This document shows, piece by piece, positions 1 to 11,255 of a stretch of DNA of 64,000 nucleotides. Numbering within the stretch: position 1 is the stretch's first letter; each line of letters opens with the position of its first letter. The notes beneath the pieces are model-generated. The model was not told the DNA's origin and made no database searches. It was given only the letters and a program-made list of their open reading frames with translations. Source of the DNA: Cyanoderma ruficeps (lineage: Eukaryota > Chordata > Aves > Passeriformes > Timaliidae); contig VZDJ01000056.1 in NCBI GenBank assembly GCA_008694505.1, positions 10,683,903 to 10,747,902 on the forward strand, given 5' to 3'. The position numbers were made by a program, and so were the translations under genes.

Positions 1-2400
1 TTTTTTTTTTTCAATCCTGCCAAGACATAGATCCCAAACACATCCATTTTCACTTTCTCCCCCATCTCCCAGGATTAGAGGGAGAAGAGAAATTTCATTT
101 CCCAAAAATCAGGATTTTACACGCTGGAAAACCTGACACATTTTTTCAGGAAATCTTCCGTGAACGCCCTAAATCTTTAGAAAACATGAAATTCACAGAA
201 TCCTGCTGTCCCGCATGGCTTTGCGGTGCCCCGGGCTACGATTCTGGGATGTCATTAAACCAGGGAATCCCAGGACAGCTCGCACAGGAGCCTCGGAGTC
301 TGGCAGAAAATTCCCTCAGAGCTGAAAGCCTCAGTGCCATCATCAGCGCCGGGCTGGCTGCGAATGGAGAGAGCGGAATTGCGAATAATTGCAAATGCAG
401 CGCGGGTCAAGGGAAGGGCCGTTCCCTCGGAGCCTCCTTGGGTTCCTCCTCAGGTTCCTCCCAAGTTTTCAGAGCAGCCTGAAAAGGCGCAGAGTGCAAG
501 GTCAAGCTTTAAGGTGCATCTTGTGCGTTCTTCCAGCTGAATTCTGGCCAAGAAGGGACTGGGCAGTGCTGTAGGAACGTGTTGTCCCCTAAGGATAACA
601 CCCCTTAGGGGTGGCATCGCCTCTGTTCCCTATTCCCGAACCACCTGTAGGTGTAGCCAGCGACTCCGAAGGAATTCCAAAAATTCCACGGACAGTCCCG
701 TGCTGTCCCATCCTGAGCAGGAGTGTTTAATCTGCCCAGTTGATCCCCTTTGAAAATCAAATTGAAGTCCTGTTAACGTGAAGGAGTTCAGAGAAAACCT
801 CCTGTTGGTGTTTACAGACTAAAGAGCAGAACTTAATTATAAGCAACAGCCTGACTAAGGGCATTGTATAATGAGGGAAAGGCATTTATAGAGCCCATCT
901 TACAACTCCAACAGTGAGAAGTTGATGATAGAAGAAATTGAAAAGGCCAGAAAATGCTTCAGGGAGATGGGAAAAGCAAGTGAAAGATCAATACACTGAG
1001 ATGCCTCCTGTTCCACTTCCTTCCCGCTCCCAAGCAACAGGAGCAAGGTTCTCTCAGCCTCACCTACAGTGGGACGACAGCAAACAAGGCAGGAATTTCA
1101 CTTCAGGACCCACCTTGAATTATACAACTATTAAAGAAAAAATCATTTCATCTCCTTAGCAACACTTGCCAGCCACACTGAGCCATTAATGGCGTAATTC
1201 ACCACAACGCACTTGGTCGGCTTTGAGGTATCAAAGACAGAACAGGAATCCCTGCTAACAGCAGCAGCTCGCAGTGGATTAATTAAATAGAAATGCACGG
1301 ACAAAAACCCAGCTGAAACCACAGAGAAAGCAGTTGAGGAATGGTATTTATTGTAATTATTCCCATTCCATTGATGGGTCTGGATTGGAATTCCAGGTTC
1401 CAATACCTGCCAGAGAAATCCCTGACCTTATCCAACCACGTTTTCACCTCTTCCCTGATAACACAGAGCTCTTCCCTACGGCCAGATTGTGAATTAAAGA
1501 AAAGTGATGAAACAGCAATTAGGGCAGGATTATTCATTCTGGCAGTGGCTGCCATGAAAATGTAAAAGGAAACCCCAAACCAGCTGTGGTATAAGGCAGC
1601 TAATTAGGATATTATCCATGGTGTTCATATCTTTGCATCCCATTAATGCAATGAAACTGCTGGATTTGGGCTTGGGAGAGCTCTGCTGGCTGCAGGAGGT
1701 GTTGGCTTTGTGATGAAGTCAACAGATGTAGCAAGAAGTTCGATTCTTGGTCTTGTTAGAGGGTTCATTTGTGAGCCTGGGCTGATCTCTGCAGGCTGGG
1801 CCCCGTCAGCAGCTCCTGCCTCCCAGAAGCTCAGGGAATTATCCAAAAGAGCCTAATTTATGACCAGCTTTTGGGATAAGCCAGCATGGCAATAAACCCT
1901 TTAAACTTGCCTGAAAATCTGGGAGCTCCTGCTGTCCTTGGGGTTTTCCTGTAGGATCTGGACTCTGCTCTTTCTTGTGGTGCTGAGGGAGATGCTTTAT
2001 TCCTCCAGCTTCTCACCTCTCTTGGATATTCAGTCTTTTGGGGAGGTGAGTTTTTCCAGGCCAGGCTTTGTTTCCATCTCTCTGTTTCCATCTCTCCTGC
2101 ACTAGAGCTCCTGTCTCTTTTGTTCCATTATCTCAGCCCCTCCATGGCTGTAGTAACAGCCCTGGGAATTCAAGGACCATCTGTCCAAGTGTAACTCACT
2201 CCCTGCCCACTCAGCTCCACAGTCTGTCAAAAACACCCAGCTCAGGGAAGGAAAGCAGAAACTTCTACTATTAAAAGTGCTCAGATTAGCTGGATCTCCT
2301 TGACAGAATTGGGTTGAGGAGTAACTGCATTGGGAAGATCTGGAGGGGCAGAAATTTCTGCCGAGGCAGCAGCCATGGACACTTGGGATGGTCCTCAGAC
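1..2400. other. unassigned intergenic sequence
   Basis: The window opens on a run of 11 T. The rest is mixed-composition sequence with short open frames (the longest under 100 codons) that show no family resemblance, no conserved frame and no splice-flanked coding pattern. I see no transposon I can name. Confidence 0.5.
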
Positions 2401-2408
2401 AGGGAAGG

Positions 2409-2633
2409 TTCTTCTTTCTTTCTTCTTTTCTTCTTCTTCCTCCTTCTTCCTTCTCCTTCTCCTTCTCCTCCTCCTTCTCCTTCTCCTCCTCCTTCTCCTT
2501 CTCCTCCTCCTCCTCCTCCTCCTCCTCCTCCTTCTCCCTCTCCTTCTCCTTCTCCTTCTCCTTCTCCTTCTCCTTCTCCTTCTCCTTCTCCTTCTCCTTC
2601 TCCTTCTCCTTCTCCTTCTCCTTNCTCCACAAT
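2409..2633. repeat. polypyrimidine tract, (TCCTTC)n with CTT and CCT interruptions
   Basis: About 220 bases contain almost only C and T on the + strand. The distal part from about 2540 to 2623 is a regular TCCTTC hexamer array. The proximal part mixes CTT and CTCCTC units. An unknown base at 2624 interrupts the end and suggests the array was hard to assemble. Strand-biased arrays like this keep several frames open, which explains the Ser/Pro-, Leu-, Glu- and Arg-rich open frames seen here. They are not genes. A mirror polypurine/polypyrimidine tract of this length could form triplex DNA (inference). Confidence 0.95.
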
Positions 2634-2639
2634 ATTTGA

Positions 2640-3390
2640 AGGGATAATAACTGTTAAGGGGAAAACAAAGCAAGGAAACAGGCAGATCCATCAACAGGGA
2701 GCCCAGATCAGAGCTTTGAGCCAGCTCATCTTTTCTATTTTCGAGAACAAATATTCAGGACTTTCAATACTTTCTGTTATAATGGGTATTCTCTTTGTGC
2801 TTTTTTTTTTTGCCTTGCTAGGGACACACAGCTTTCTTTCAGCTTTCATTTCCAAGTTTATTAAAAAATAATTTATTTTTCCATTTTCTGTTCAACGATG
2901 TCAATCAGGTTGTGCAGTTCTGCTCCCTCGCTCTCATAATACACCCAGCAGCAGGAATTCCAGCAGTGCCCAAGCCCCACCGGCAGCTCCCAGGGGTAAT
3001 GTTTGATCTGTTTCAGGTGGACTGAAAACTCATTTATAATCAAAAAAAAAACCACCAAGAGACACCTGGAATGGAAACTTATTCATTCGGAGCTCTTTGA
3101 AACAATCCTCCAGTGCTTTTGAATAGACTGGAAACAGAAAAATCTGAGACATCCAAAGCTGTTTTCCATTTCCTGCGAGCCACATGACAGGATTACCCTG
3201 GAAAGCCATTTTTCCCTGGGACAGCTCCTTCACTGCTGCAGCCCTGGCAAAGCTCCCCCACCTCACTCATCCCTTGCTCTCCCAAATTCCCAGTGCTTCC
3301 TGCTTCCACAGGGGTGGAATTCTGACCCCAAAAATCATTGCCTGTGGCTGTGCTGAAAGGACTGAAGCCAAAAAGCCAACATTGCATTTA
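2640..3390. other. unassigned intergenic sequence
   Basis: I see no recognisable gene or repeat, only short A/T homopolymers such as the run of T near 2800 and the run of A near 3045. Confidence 0.5.
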
Positions 3391-3392
3391 GA

Positions 3393-3510
3393 AAGGTTCG
3401 GCTTGGAAAGGAACATAAAATTCATTTATTTCCAACCCCCTTACCACAGACAATTCCCACCATCCCAGATTGTTCAGATCTCCATCCAACCTGACCTTGA
3501 AGAGACAGAC
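3393..3510 (-). mobile_element. CR1 LINE 3' fragment, diverged
   Basis: Read on the minus strand this resembles the CR1 tail: a segment like 'aaggtcaggttggat', then a block like 'ccaaccc' and 'ccttccaagcc'. It is well diverged from the young copies elsewhere in the window, so it is an old insertion. It is 5'-truncated and has no coding capacity. Confidence 0.6.
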
Positions 3511-4269
3511 TCAGTCTGGACATCGAGGAGTTTCGGTCTTTGACGTTATCTAAACCCACCCACAGGAAAAAAAAAACCACCAAACAAAAAACCCTCATAT
3601 CCTTAATATCCATGTCCTATTGACCGAGTTAAGATGAGGTTTGGGTGGAATCCCACCAGACAACACAAACAGCTGTAGGAAAAAGAGCATTTTCTCAGGT
3701 TGAAGCATCAGAATTCTTGGTCCTTCCTCCTCCCTCCCTTGTTCAGTTCCTCTCTCTCACTGTAACTCCAGGGCTGCGCCCTAAATTGGATCAGCGAATG
3801 ATCCGAGTTTAAAAGAGAAAACCAACAGAACCTGGAGGTTTGTTGTGCTCTGAGTTCCTTAATCCGGGTAATTCCATCTGTCCTGCTCCCAGCAAAGCCC
3901 CAAACACTGGGATCTGCACCCTGGGGGCTGCAGCAGGACGGGAGGCAGGGCAGGAGCCGGGGAAAGGCTTAAAAGGCAGAAATGTTTGTGCAGCCTCCTC
4001 CCACGTTCCCATTAAAGCCCCGTGATCAAGGCAATTCTTAATTATTTGCACTTCAGCGCCTTATGCAGATAAACTCATCAGCACTTGAGACGCTCCTGTC
4101 ATCTGCTCGCTCGGAAATTGGGGATTTGTGACACTGGAGCTGTCTCTCATGAGATTTAGTCTCCTCCTAAGGAAATCAGCTGCTGCTGGCCTTGGATGTC
4201 CCTGCAAGTTGTTTTTTGGCTGCTTACAGGTGTCAGTTCAGGTACCCATGGGGAGATTTGCTTTATTTC
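3511..4269. other. unassigned intergenic sequence
   Basis: Nothing nameable. The segment around 4030-4120 is AT-rich with homeodomain-like TAATTA-type words and could be non-coding regulatory sequence, but the sequence alone cannot show that. Confidence 0.45.
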
Positions 4270-4396
4270 CACCCCTGGAAGTGTCCAAAGCCAAGCTGGA
4301 CAGGGCTTGGAGCACCCTGGGATGGTGGAAGGTGTCCCATGGCAGGGACAAGGTGGCCTTTAAGGTCTTTTTCAACCCAACCCATTCTAAGGTTCT
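4270..4396 (+). mobile_element. CR1 LINE 3' end fragment
   Basis: The + strand reads 'cctggaagtgtccaaagcc', 'cttggagcaccctgggatgg', 'ggaaggtgtccc', then 'tttaaggtctttttcaaccc' and 'cattctaaggttctct'. This is the characteristic order of the avian CR1 3' untranslated end, finishing in a degraded ATTCTATGA-type terminal repeat. It is a short 5'-truncated copy of about 125 bases. Confidence 0.9.
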
Positions 4397-4399
4397 CTC

Positions 4400-5545
4400 A
4401 ATAAATGCAGGAATGAAAAATAATATTCCTTAGCAGTCCGTGCTGTTTCATCAGTAAAACGAACTCTAATTAAGACTCCTGGAAAAGGCAAAGAGTCTCC
4501 CATGATGCTGCAGCCCAGTCTTCATCCATGTATATGGATATCAAGTCATCCTTCCTCACAGAAGATGATCACACAAAAACAGAGCTCATGAATCTATTTC
4601 TGTCGTCCTGCTCTACACTGTGGTATCTCAGGTCACAGATGGCATTGTGTGCCATTTTCCCCTTTAAATCAGCCCAAAATCATCACTTAAATCAGCCCAA
4701 AATCATCACTGAACTGAGCCTTTGGCCACCCCTGGGAATCCCCACGCGGCAGTGGAGGAATGGACCTGCTGAGGAAGCAGCTCACAGGGTCAAAATTGCT
4801 CCAAACCACATGAAAATGGGTTTTCTTCGTAGGGTTCTTGTTGATAGTAGGGCCTGAAAAGAATTCTTGTCTCCTCTGTTAGTTAAATCTGTGATTGTAA
4901 AATCACTTTTTGTGCCAATCCAGCCAAATAAAAGCTTTGCTGTTCTCACACAGGAAGAGCCTGCTCAGGAATCATCACTTAAATTTTCTTTTTCTTCCTA
5001 ACTGTATTTATCTTCAGGGTGATCCTCCAGTATTGACCTGTTGTAAGACACACTTTGTGTCAGGACAATTACTGGCAATTACAAATAAAAGAAAAATATT
5101 TTTTTTAAAAAAAAAGGGCCAGCCCCATCCTGTACTGTGCTTGCCTCTCTCATTTAACTTGTAATTGCTTTTATTGACAATTTCTTCTTCCTTCCCTGGA
5201 GTAGTGAGGTCATTAAACAAATCTGCCTTTTTTCAGTGCAAAATGATAATTTAACTGATTAAACCACTTGCATTGTCAATACACTTCCATGAGGCATTCC
5301 CATCCCACACACCGCTCTGGGATTTTGTTTTCATCCGAAGAACATTTCAGAGCGTTCCATGACAAACGGAACGTTATTGGCTTTTTCCCCTGCCTCGGGT
5401 TCTGTATCCATCTCTTTGGAAAATTACACTTGTCCTCATTAAAAATGCAACACGGCCCCGTCAGTCATTTTTCCAAGCAGGTGTCGCCAGTTTCTCACCG
5501 TCACTCGCACATTACGCCAACACCGGCACCTACCACAGACAGGAC
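4400..5545. other. unassigned intergenic sequence
   Basis: A 15-bp local duplication (positions about 4671-4705, two copies of an 'aatcagcccaaaatcatcact' type unit) is visible. Otherwise there is only AT-rich sequence with an A-run near 5100-5116. No gene is supported. Confidence 0.5.
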
Positions 5546-5547
5546 GG

Positions 5548-5630
5548 GAGGAAGTTGTGCCAGGGAAGGTTTAAATTGGATATTAGGGGAAAAAAATTCT
5601 TCATGGAAAAGGTTATCGAGCACTGAGAGA
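5548..5630 (+). mobile_element. CR1 LINE internal fragment, diverged
   Basis: The sequence 'cagggaaggtttaaattgga' followed by 'tattagggg', 'ttcttcatgg' and 'ttatcgagcactg' matches the CR1 3' region block that normally reads GGTTTAGGTTGGATATTAGG...TTCTTC...AGGGTTGTCAAGCACTGG. The terminal part is missing, so this is an internal remnant. Confidence 0.65.
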
Positions 5631-6465
5631 TTTAATTTCATTCTCTTAGAAATGTTTCCTGCCCTGAAACAGGGGGTGGAGAGAGCTGGGAGCTGCTTGG
5701 GGCAGGTACGAAACTCAGTTTCCTTCTCATTTTCTGCTCTCCAGCAGGCAGTAAAAGAGCAGCAAGGCTCTGATGGTCTTTTTTAACACGGGCTGGAAAA
5801 AGAGAGAGTTCCAAAGAAATCCTGTTGTCACCTTGCCACAGCGAGCCCAGAATATTCTGGAGCTGCTTCACACACAGTTTTATCCTGCAGCCTCCTTTCA
5901 CTCATCCTGGGCTGCACCCACAGCTGAGGAATGAGCTGAGACTGAAGGATTTGGGGGTAAATCAGAGAAAATCCCCTGGTGTTTATTCCATGGTAACTCC
6001 ATGAGATCCCAGAGGAGCAGCCACCCTCCACCCTGTCCCTGTCACCCACCCCAGCACACCTTTTATTTTTATGTCCCATTCCATTGGACCTTCAGCACCT
6101 GGAGCCTGGAAGAGACATTTTGGAAACATCTGCTCAGAAACCTGTTTTATTCCTGCAGCAGGGAAGTTCTCCTCAACTTTTCTACCTTTTTTTTTTTAAT
6201 CCCTAAATCTTTATTTCTGCAGTTCCTAAGGAATAGATTGTATGACTCAAGTTTCCTTTTTTAATTTTTTTTCCACTTCTATTTATATCCTAAAAAAAAA
6301 AAAATAAAATTACTCTTCCATTTTGACACAAAGTATTTAATGGAAGAGCGAAGTGAGCTCCTGTTCAGCTACTCCAGGAGTTCTGGCAAAGCTCTCAAAC
6401 AAGAGGGAGGCTTATTAGATGCTAAATGAGTTTCATTTCAAATTGAAAACATTTTCTGTCTTGTT
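5631..6465. other. unassigned intergenic sequence
   Basis: No recognised element. Homopolymer runs of T (6188-6198) and A (6292-6303) are present. Confidence 0.5.
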
Positions 6466-6468
6466 GTT

Positions 6469-7080
6469 TTAATTCAAGTCATTAGCTGTACCTGAGTCTA
6501 AATTAGCTACATTTTCCTGAACTTCTGAAGTATTTTTAAACTCCCTTTCAAATTCCTTTATCTGAGTGCATCTCTTGTCCCATTTGTAATGGTCTGCTGT
6601 ATTCATTAGATACTGGGAACCATCTGTTAGAAATTTGCCCAGAACAAATCCAGTTTGAGCAAGATAAGGAGGCAGAACTCTGACTTTTCTCTGAGCTAAT
6701 AGCTCAGATTTTGGTGAAAGGGTTGGAATCAGCTGCACTCGAGATTTTCACCCTGTTTTGAGAAGACAGCAATGGGGCTTAATTAAAATAAGAAGACATT
6801 TCTTTAGTCTCCAAAGAATATTTGTAAATCACAGATGAAATTGGAAGTAATTTATCACTGATGCTCTCTGAAATTCAGCTGTAGATCCATCTGGCCATGG
6901 TGCTTTAGGAGGCAATATTGCTTGCAGGGCACTTTTTATTGCTTATCTCTCCTGGGGGTTATCTGAGTATTGCCTCGATAATGCTGGCAGCTCTATTTCA
7001 GCCACAAAATAATAAATGGCTCCTATTTCTACTGTATGTAACTCAGGACGAGGAAAGAAAAAAATAAAATCTTTATTCAT
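6469..7080 (-). mobile_element. L1-like LINE ORF2 (reverse transcriptase) relic
   Basis: On the minus strand, decayed reading frames recover the start of an L1-type reverse transcriptase in the right order. From about 7020 to 6870 one frame, broken by a single stop, gives a run like IYYFVAEIELPALS, then AIKSALQAILPPKAPWPDG, then STAEF. L1 ORF2 has LPxLSEEQ...EIxxAIKSLPSGKAPGPDGFTAEFYK at this place. From about 6690 to 6583, after a frameshift, VLPPYLAQTGFVLGK and then LTDGSQYLMNTADH match the L1 block LPxLIxxDQTGFIxGRxxxDNxRxLxNxxxH. CR1 does not carry this second block. The catalytic YADD region is absent, and stops and frameshifts show it is long dead. It is not a host gene. Confidence in the L1 clade rests on two motifs in order. 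The outer boundaries are uncertain. Confidence 0.75.
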
Positions 7081-7535
7081 TTGTCTCCTTTAACTTTTTG
7101 CATAAAACCTCTTCCAAGCTGGGTTTGTTATCCTTTAGGTGGCCATGGGAGATGTGGGCTCTGGGACATTCACCTGCCTTTTGTGCAGAGCCAGAAATTA
7201 AATAACAGAGGAGTGGAGCTCATTTAAGCAATGAACCAGACAAATTTTTGGGCTGGTACAACCTTGAGCTGCATTTCTTAAGCTTGGAGTTGAATGGAAG
7301 GATTGATTCTGGATATATTGATTTTAGCACATTGAAATACATTCAGGAATAGAGGTCATGCTTAGTGCTGTTGATGAACACAAGTGAACGACCCAGAAAC
7401 ATTTGAGTTTGCATTTTTTGAACAGACAGAAGCCTGAGCAGATGAGTTTGAAGCCCAATTAGGGGTTGCACAGAGGTGATAGCTTGGAAAAAATACAGGT
7501 TTTCAAATTAAAAATTGCTTTGATGCCAAACAAGT
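7081..7535. other. unassigned intergenic sequence
   Basis: This lies immediately 5' (minus-strand sense) of the L1-like relic and might hold more of its endonuclease-RT linker, but I cannot read any motif in it. Confidence 0.4.
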
Positions 7536-7537
7536 CT

Positions 7538-7945
7538 GGATCACAGAATCCCAGAATGATTTGGGTTGAAAGGATCTTAAAGCCCATCCAGTGCCACCCC
7601 TGCCACGGCAGGGACACCTCCCACTGTCCCAGGCTGCTCCAAGCCCAATGTCCAACCTGGCCTTGGGCACTGCCAGGGATCCAGGGGCAGCCACAGCTGC
7701 TCTGGGAATTCCATCCCAGCCACTCCCCACCCTCCCAGGGAACAATTCCTTCCCAAAATCCCATCCAAAGCTACACTTTCCCAGTTCAGAGCCATTCCCT
7801 GTTGTCCTACATGCCCTTGAAGGAGCCCCTCTCCATCTCTCCTGCACCAAACCCAGCGAAGATCTGACCAGGAGGGCTCTGCCAGGAGATGCAAGCGACC
7901 CCATTTTGCCCAATATCTTCTCCCTGCCCTTTCCTCCCACTCTGC
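7538..7945 (-). mobile_element. CR1 LINE 3' end, passerine-type
   Basis: It begins with 'tcacagaatcccagaatgat', the inverted CR1 terminal repeat, followed by 'ttgggttgaaaggatcttaa', 'gggacacctcccactgtccc', 'aggctgctccaagcc' and 'ccaggggcagccacagctgc'. The well-preserved blocks indicate a fairly young 5'-truncated insertion. The more distal part, to about 7945, is the end of ORF2 and the start of the 3' UTR, with weaker resemblance. Several open frames here are by-products of this element. Confidence 0.93.
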
Positions 7946-7949
7946 CCTG

Positions 7950-9055
7950 ACAAGCACTATAGGAAATGTAAAAAAAGGAGAATATCATAGAAAAAAGAGC
8001 ATTTTGGTACAAGATACCACAGAGGAAAACCACTGAGATGAGTGCTCAGGCAGATTCCAGCCCAGTGAGAGAGAGGCTCTGTGACCCTGTGGTGGCACCT
8101 GGCTCCAGGTGCCCTCTGCTCTGAGCTCAGCCATCCCAACCTGTGGCCCTGGTGTTCACCTGGACCTGGTTTCCATAGAAAACCTGCTCTGAGAACCAGG
8201 TGGAGGTTTTTCCCCTGCCTGCAGTTCAGGGGGAGGAATTGTTCCCAGAGGTCCTGAGCGCTGTTTACTGTTTTTCCTGCTTTTCCATTAGATGTATCTG
8301 ACAGCTCCTGTTGCCAGGGTTTCATCCCACTCTGAGCCAGACACCAGGGTTACTCACTGGGGTATAAAACACATTTTCCAGGGCCAGCCTCTGACCCGCT
8401 GCTGTCAATGAGATCTTCCAGCAAAACCCTCAGAAAAAAAAAAAATCCGAGCCCTCAATTTCAAAAGAAGTTAGTTGATTATTTTTAATTTCTAGCCATT
8501 TTCAAATATTACCAAAACAATCACTTATCTGCCTCCATATCCCTCCCCAGCAAACCCCAGCCAAATCTGGTTTTTTTTCAAGTATTAATGCAGTGTAACT
8601 GTGTCGAAATCCCACAGCAAGCCCAGGAGGGAACATCAGGAGGCCTGAGGTCAGATTTGCTCCTTCCCAGGCTGTTCACTTCCAGCCCAATATTGCAGAA
8701 CCAGATGAAAAGCAGAGGTGTGATTTGTGTGTTCGGCTCCACATAAACACAGGGATGAGCTGGAATATTAAACTCCAGAGGCCAGGAGCTGTGGCAGTGG
8801 CAGGGATCCACGGCAGCTGAGCAGAGCAGGGGAGGAGAGCTGGGGAATGAGATTTGGAGGGAGTGGGGAAGCACTGGGGCTGCTGCTGGGAGTTCCCCCT
8901 CTCATCCTGGTGTGTTGCCTGCTGATAAAGTGCCATTCCTCGGGAAAAGTCACGGCACAGCAAATCAGAGAATGAGAGGAGCTCACCTGGGACTCAGTCT
9001 CTCCTCCGGATGCACATGAGCTCACATATGCAGTAACTCATTTTACAAGGGGTGT
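7950..9055. other. unassigned intergenic sequence
   Basis: Moderately GC-rich sequence without a recognisable gene or transposon. The A-run at 8430-8443 is the only simple repeat. Confidence 0.5.
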
Positions 9056-9058
9056 TAC

Positions 9059-9353
9059 ACACTGGAGAAGCCTCAAGTAGCTCTTGGATTGCTGCAAAAC
9101 CAATTCTGAACGTGCTCCTTTGAATTCCAAAGACCAGTTTAGGGTTTGGTTATATTCCAGTCCTTTAATCTTCCAATATTCATTAATAATTTCATGAATA
9201 ATTTTTTGTACATCGCTGAGATTCGGGTGCTGTCCCTTCATCTGGCTCGACTTCCATGCAAGCCAAGATATTTCCTATTTTTTGGTTGTTTTTCTATATT
9301 GTCAGTCATAAAGCAAAAACAACCCATGTCACTCAGAGGACCAATTCCTCGCT
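9059..9353. repeat. unassigned interspersed repeat, copy 1 of 2
   Basis: This 295-bp segment recurs in direct orientation at 10951-11255. The copies share long exact blocks, for example 'cactggagaagcctcaagta', 'aaccaattctgaacgtgctc' and 'gcaagccaagatatttccta', with small indels between. Both ends are sharp: sequence similarity stops at 9059 and 9353. I cannot assign the family. No frame stays open in both copies across the whole unit, so it is unlikely to be coding. It may be an LTR or an internal ERV fragment, or a local segmental duplication. Confidence 0.85.
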
Positions 9354-10526
9354 GTAAATTGCAAATATTCAATAATTTCAGGAGTCTGCTGCCAACAGCC
9401 ATGTGCAGGGAGAGGTCCTGCATGGTAATTAACATCTTATTAGCAACTGTTAAATGAATAGCGATAAATGCACGGCAATCCTGAGCAGATCACAGAAATC
9501 AGAAGCAGAGAAATCGTTCAGTTACTTCAATAATTTCTTTCCAAATATTCAATCCATGAATTCAGCTCACTGCTTGTGATTTAGACAAGAGGAGGAGGAA
9601 AAAAAGATATTTAGGGTTCAAATGGATCTTGCAAATGGGTTGAAACACCATTTTTTAAAAAGGCTTCTGTGAATGTGAAAATACTTTAATGTTACCGTAG
9701 CTTTAATGATTTCAAGTGATTTTGCCTTTGCAGTTGGAACCACTGATTTTTAACGTTAAGTCTCGGTTTTGAACTAAAGAAAAAAACAACCGTTTGCCTA
9801 TCCTCCCCTGATATTGAGAAGAAAAATTGCAGTGTAAAGCAGGAGAAATCGAACCCGGAAAAAAATCAGACAGCAAATCAAAATAATCACAAATGTATTC
9901 TTTTTCAAAAATGAGATTTATTAGCCAATCTCTCGGCGTTATTAAGCTGGATGGAGAGCAGCAGCATCGTTAGGTTCTGCAGTGCTTTTCAGGAGAGCTG
10001 GAAATCTACAGCTATGCAGAAATGGAAAAGCACACGGAGGAATAGCAAACCTGAAATGATTCAGGGGAAGGGCCTGATTGCACGGGGGGTTTCACGTTAG
10101 CAGCAACTGTGGGAAGAGTTGGTTTTCCTGCAGAGGGAGCAGGGAAATGTGTGTTTGTGGTGATTTACAGATGGTTTGGATGAAAGCAGAGACACCAAAG
10201 TGGAGTCCAGGGTTAAGTGATGGATACTCTGCTCCTCAGGAGTGTCAGGTAACAGCCCCGTAAAGATTCAACAAAAGATTCAACAAAAAATATTTCAGGG
10301 AGAAAGTTTCTCCTTCAAACAGTGGCCGTGGGTGGAGAAGTATCATTCGAGAGATGTTATTGGGGCTCCTGAAAAATCCCATTAAATTTATTCATGCAGT
10401 CTTGCTATGATGAGAGAAAATTAAAAAAAAAAAATCAAGTTATATTAAGTTCTTCTCTAAAAAATTGAAAATCCGGCTGGGAAAGAGCTGGTGTAGTTAG
10501 TGCAGGCTTTAAAAAGGGAACAGGCG
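9354..10526. other. unassigned sequence between the paired repeats
   Basis: AT-rich sequence without retroviral or LINE motifs I can read. If the flanking repeats were the LTRs of one provirus, this should hold a primer-binding site and gag/pol remnants. I see none. Confidence 0.45.
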
Positions 10527-10722
10527 CCAGGACAAGAGGAAACAGCCTCAAACTGCACCGAGGGAAGGTTAGGTTGGATATCAGGAAAAATTTCTTCACC
10601 AAAAGTGCTGGAAAAGATTTTTCCAAAGAAGCGCTGGAGTCACCAGCCCTGAGGGAGTTTCAATGGATTAGCGGCGACTGAATGACCTTAAAGGTCTTTT
10701 CCAGCTGAAGGATCCCGTGCTA
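10527..10722 (+). mobile_element. CR1 LINE 3' end fragment, older subfamily
   Basis: The + strand reads 'gaggaaacagcctcaaactg', 'gttaggttggatatcagg', 'aaaatttcttcacc', 'ggagtcaccagccctgaggg' and 'aatgaccttaaaggtctttt', which is the block order of a full CR1 3' region of the type ending in CTTAAAGGTCTTTTCCAACC. The terminal ATTCTATGA repeat is lost and the element is internally diverged. Confidence 0.88.
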
Positions 10723-10950
10723 ATGTCGGTACTAATGACCCTGTCTGTCCCTAACTCCCGGGGCTTTTGGACTTCCCGAAAACAACCTCAGCGTCCCCAG
10801 GGGCTTGGTTTGAATGTTTTGGGGACAGATTTCCCTGTCTGTAACAACAAGGTCAAATTGTCAGTCTCAGGGAGAGATGTGACAGCTCTCCAAGGGACGG
10901 CCGCCGCCCCATTGTCCATATGACAATCGATGCCCCGTCGATATGTTCGA

Positions 10951-11255
10951 ACACTGGAGAAGCCTCAAGTAGCTCTTGGATTGCTGCAAAACCAATTCTG
11001 AACGTGCTCCTTTGAATTCCAAAGACCAGTTTTGGGTTTGGTTATATTCCAGTCCTTTAATCCTTCAATATTCATTAATATTTCATTAATAATTTTTTTG
11101 CACATCGCTGAGATATGGGTCCTCTCCCTTGTTCTCCCTTCATCTGGCTCGACTTCCATGCAAGCCAAGATATTTCCTATTTTTTGGTTGTTTTTCTATA
11201 TTGTCAGTCGTAAAGCAAAAACGACCCATGTCACTCAGATGACCAATTCCTCGCT
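10951..11255. repeat. unassigned interspersed repeat, copy 2 of 2
   Basis: Direct-orientation partner of 9059-9353, starting 1,892 bases downstream of it. It is longer by about 10 bases, including an extra 'cttgttctccc'-like segment near 11127-11137. Its left flank (10928-10950) is CpG-containing with a small inverted repeat around 'atcgatgccccgtcgat'. The partner has no such flank. To the right of 11255 the two loci are unrelated. Confidence 0.85.

Noticed and set aside
2102..2871. Open frames of 99-185 codons rich in Lys/Glu, Gly/Glu, Ser/Pro, Leu or Arg
   Set aside because: All are readings of the polypyrimidine hexamer tract in different frames. None has flanking domain content, and they include an unknown base.
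9059..11255. A complete small provirus bounded by the paired repeats
   Set aside because: No primer-binding site, polypurine tract or gag/pol similarity is legible between the copies, and the interior includes an independent CR1 fragment.
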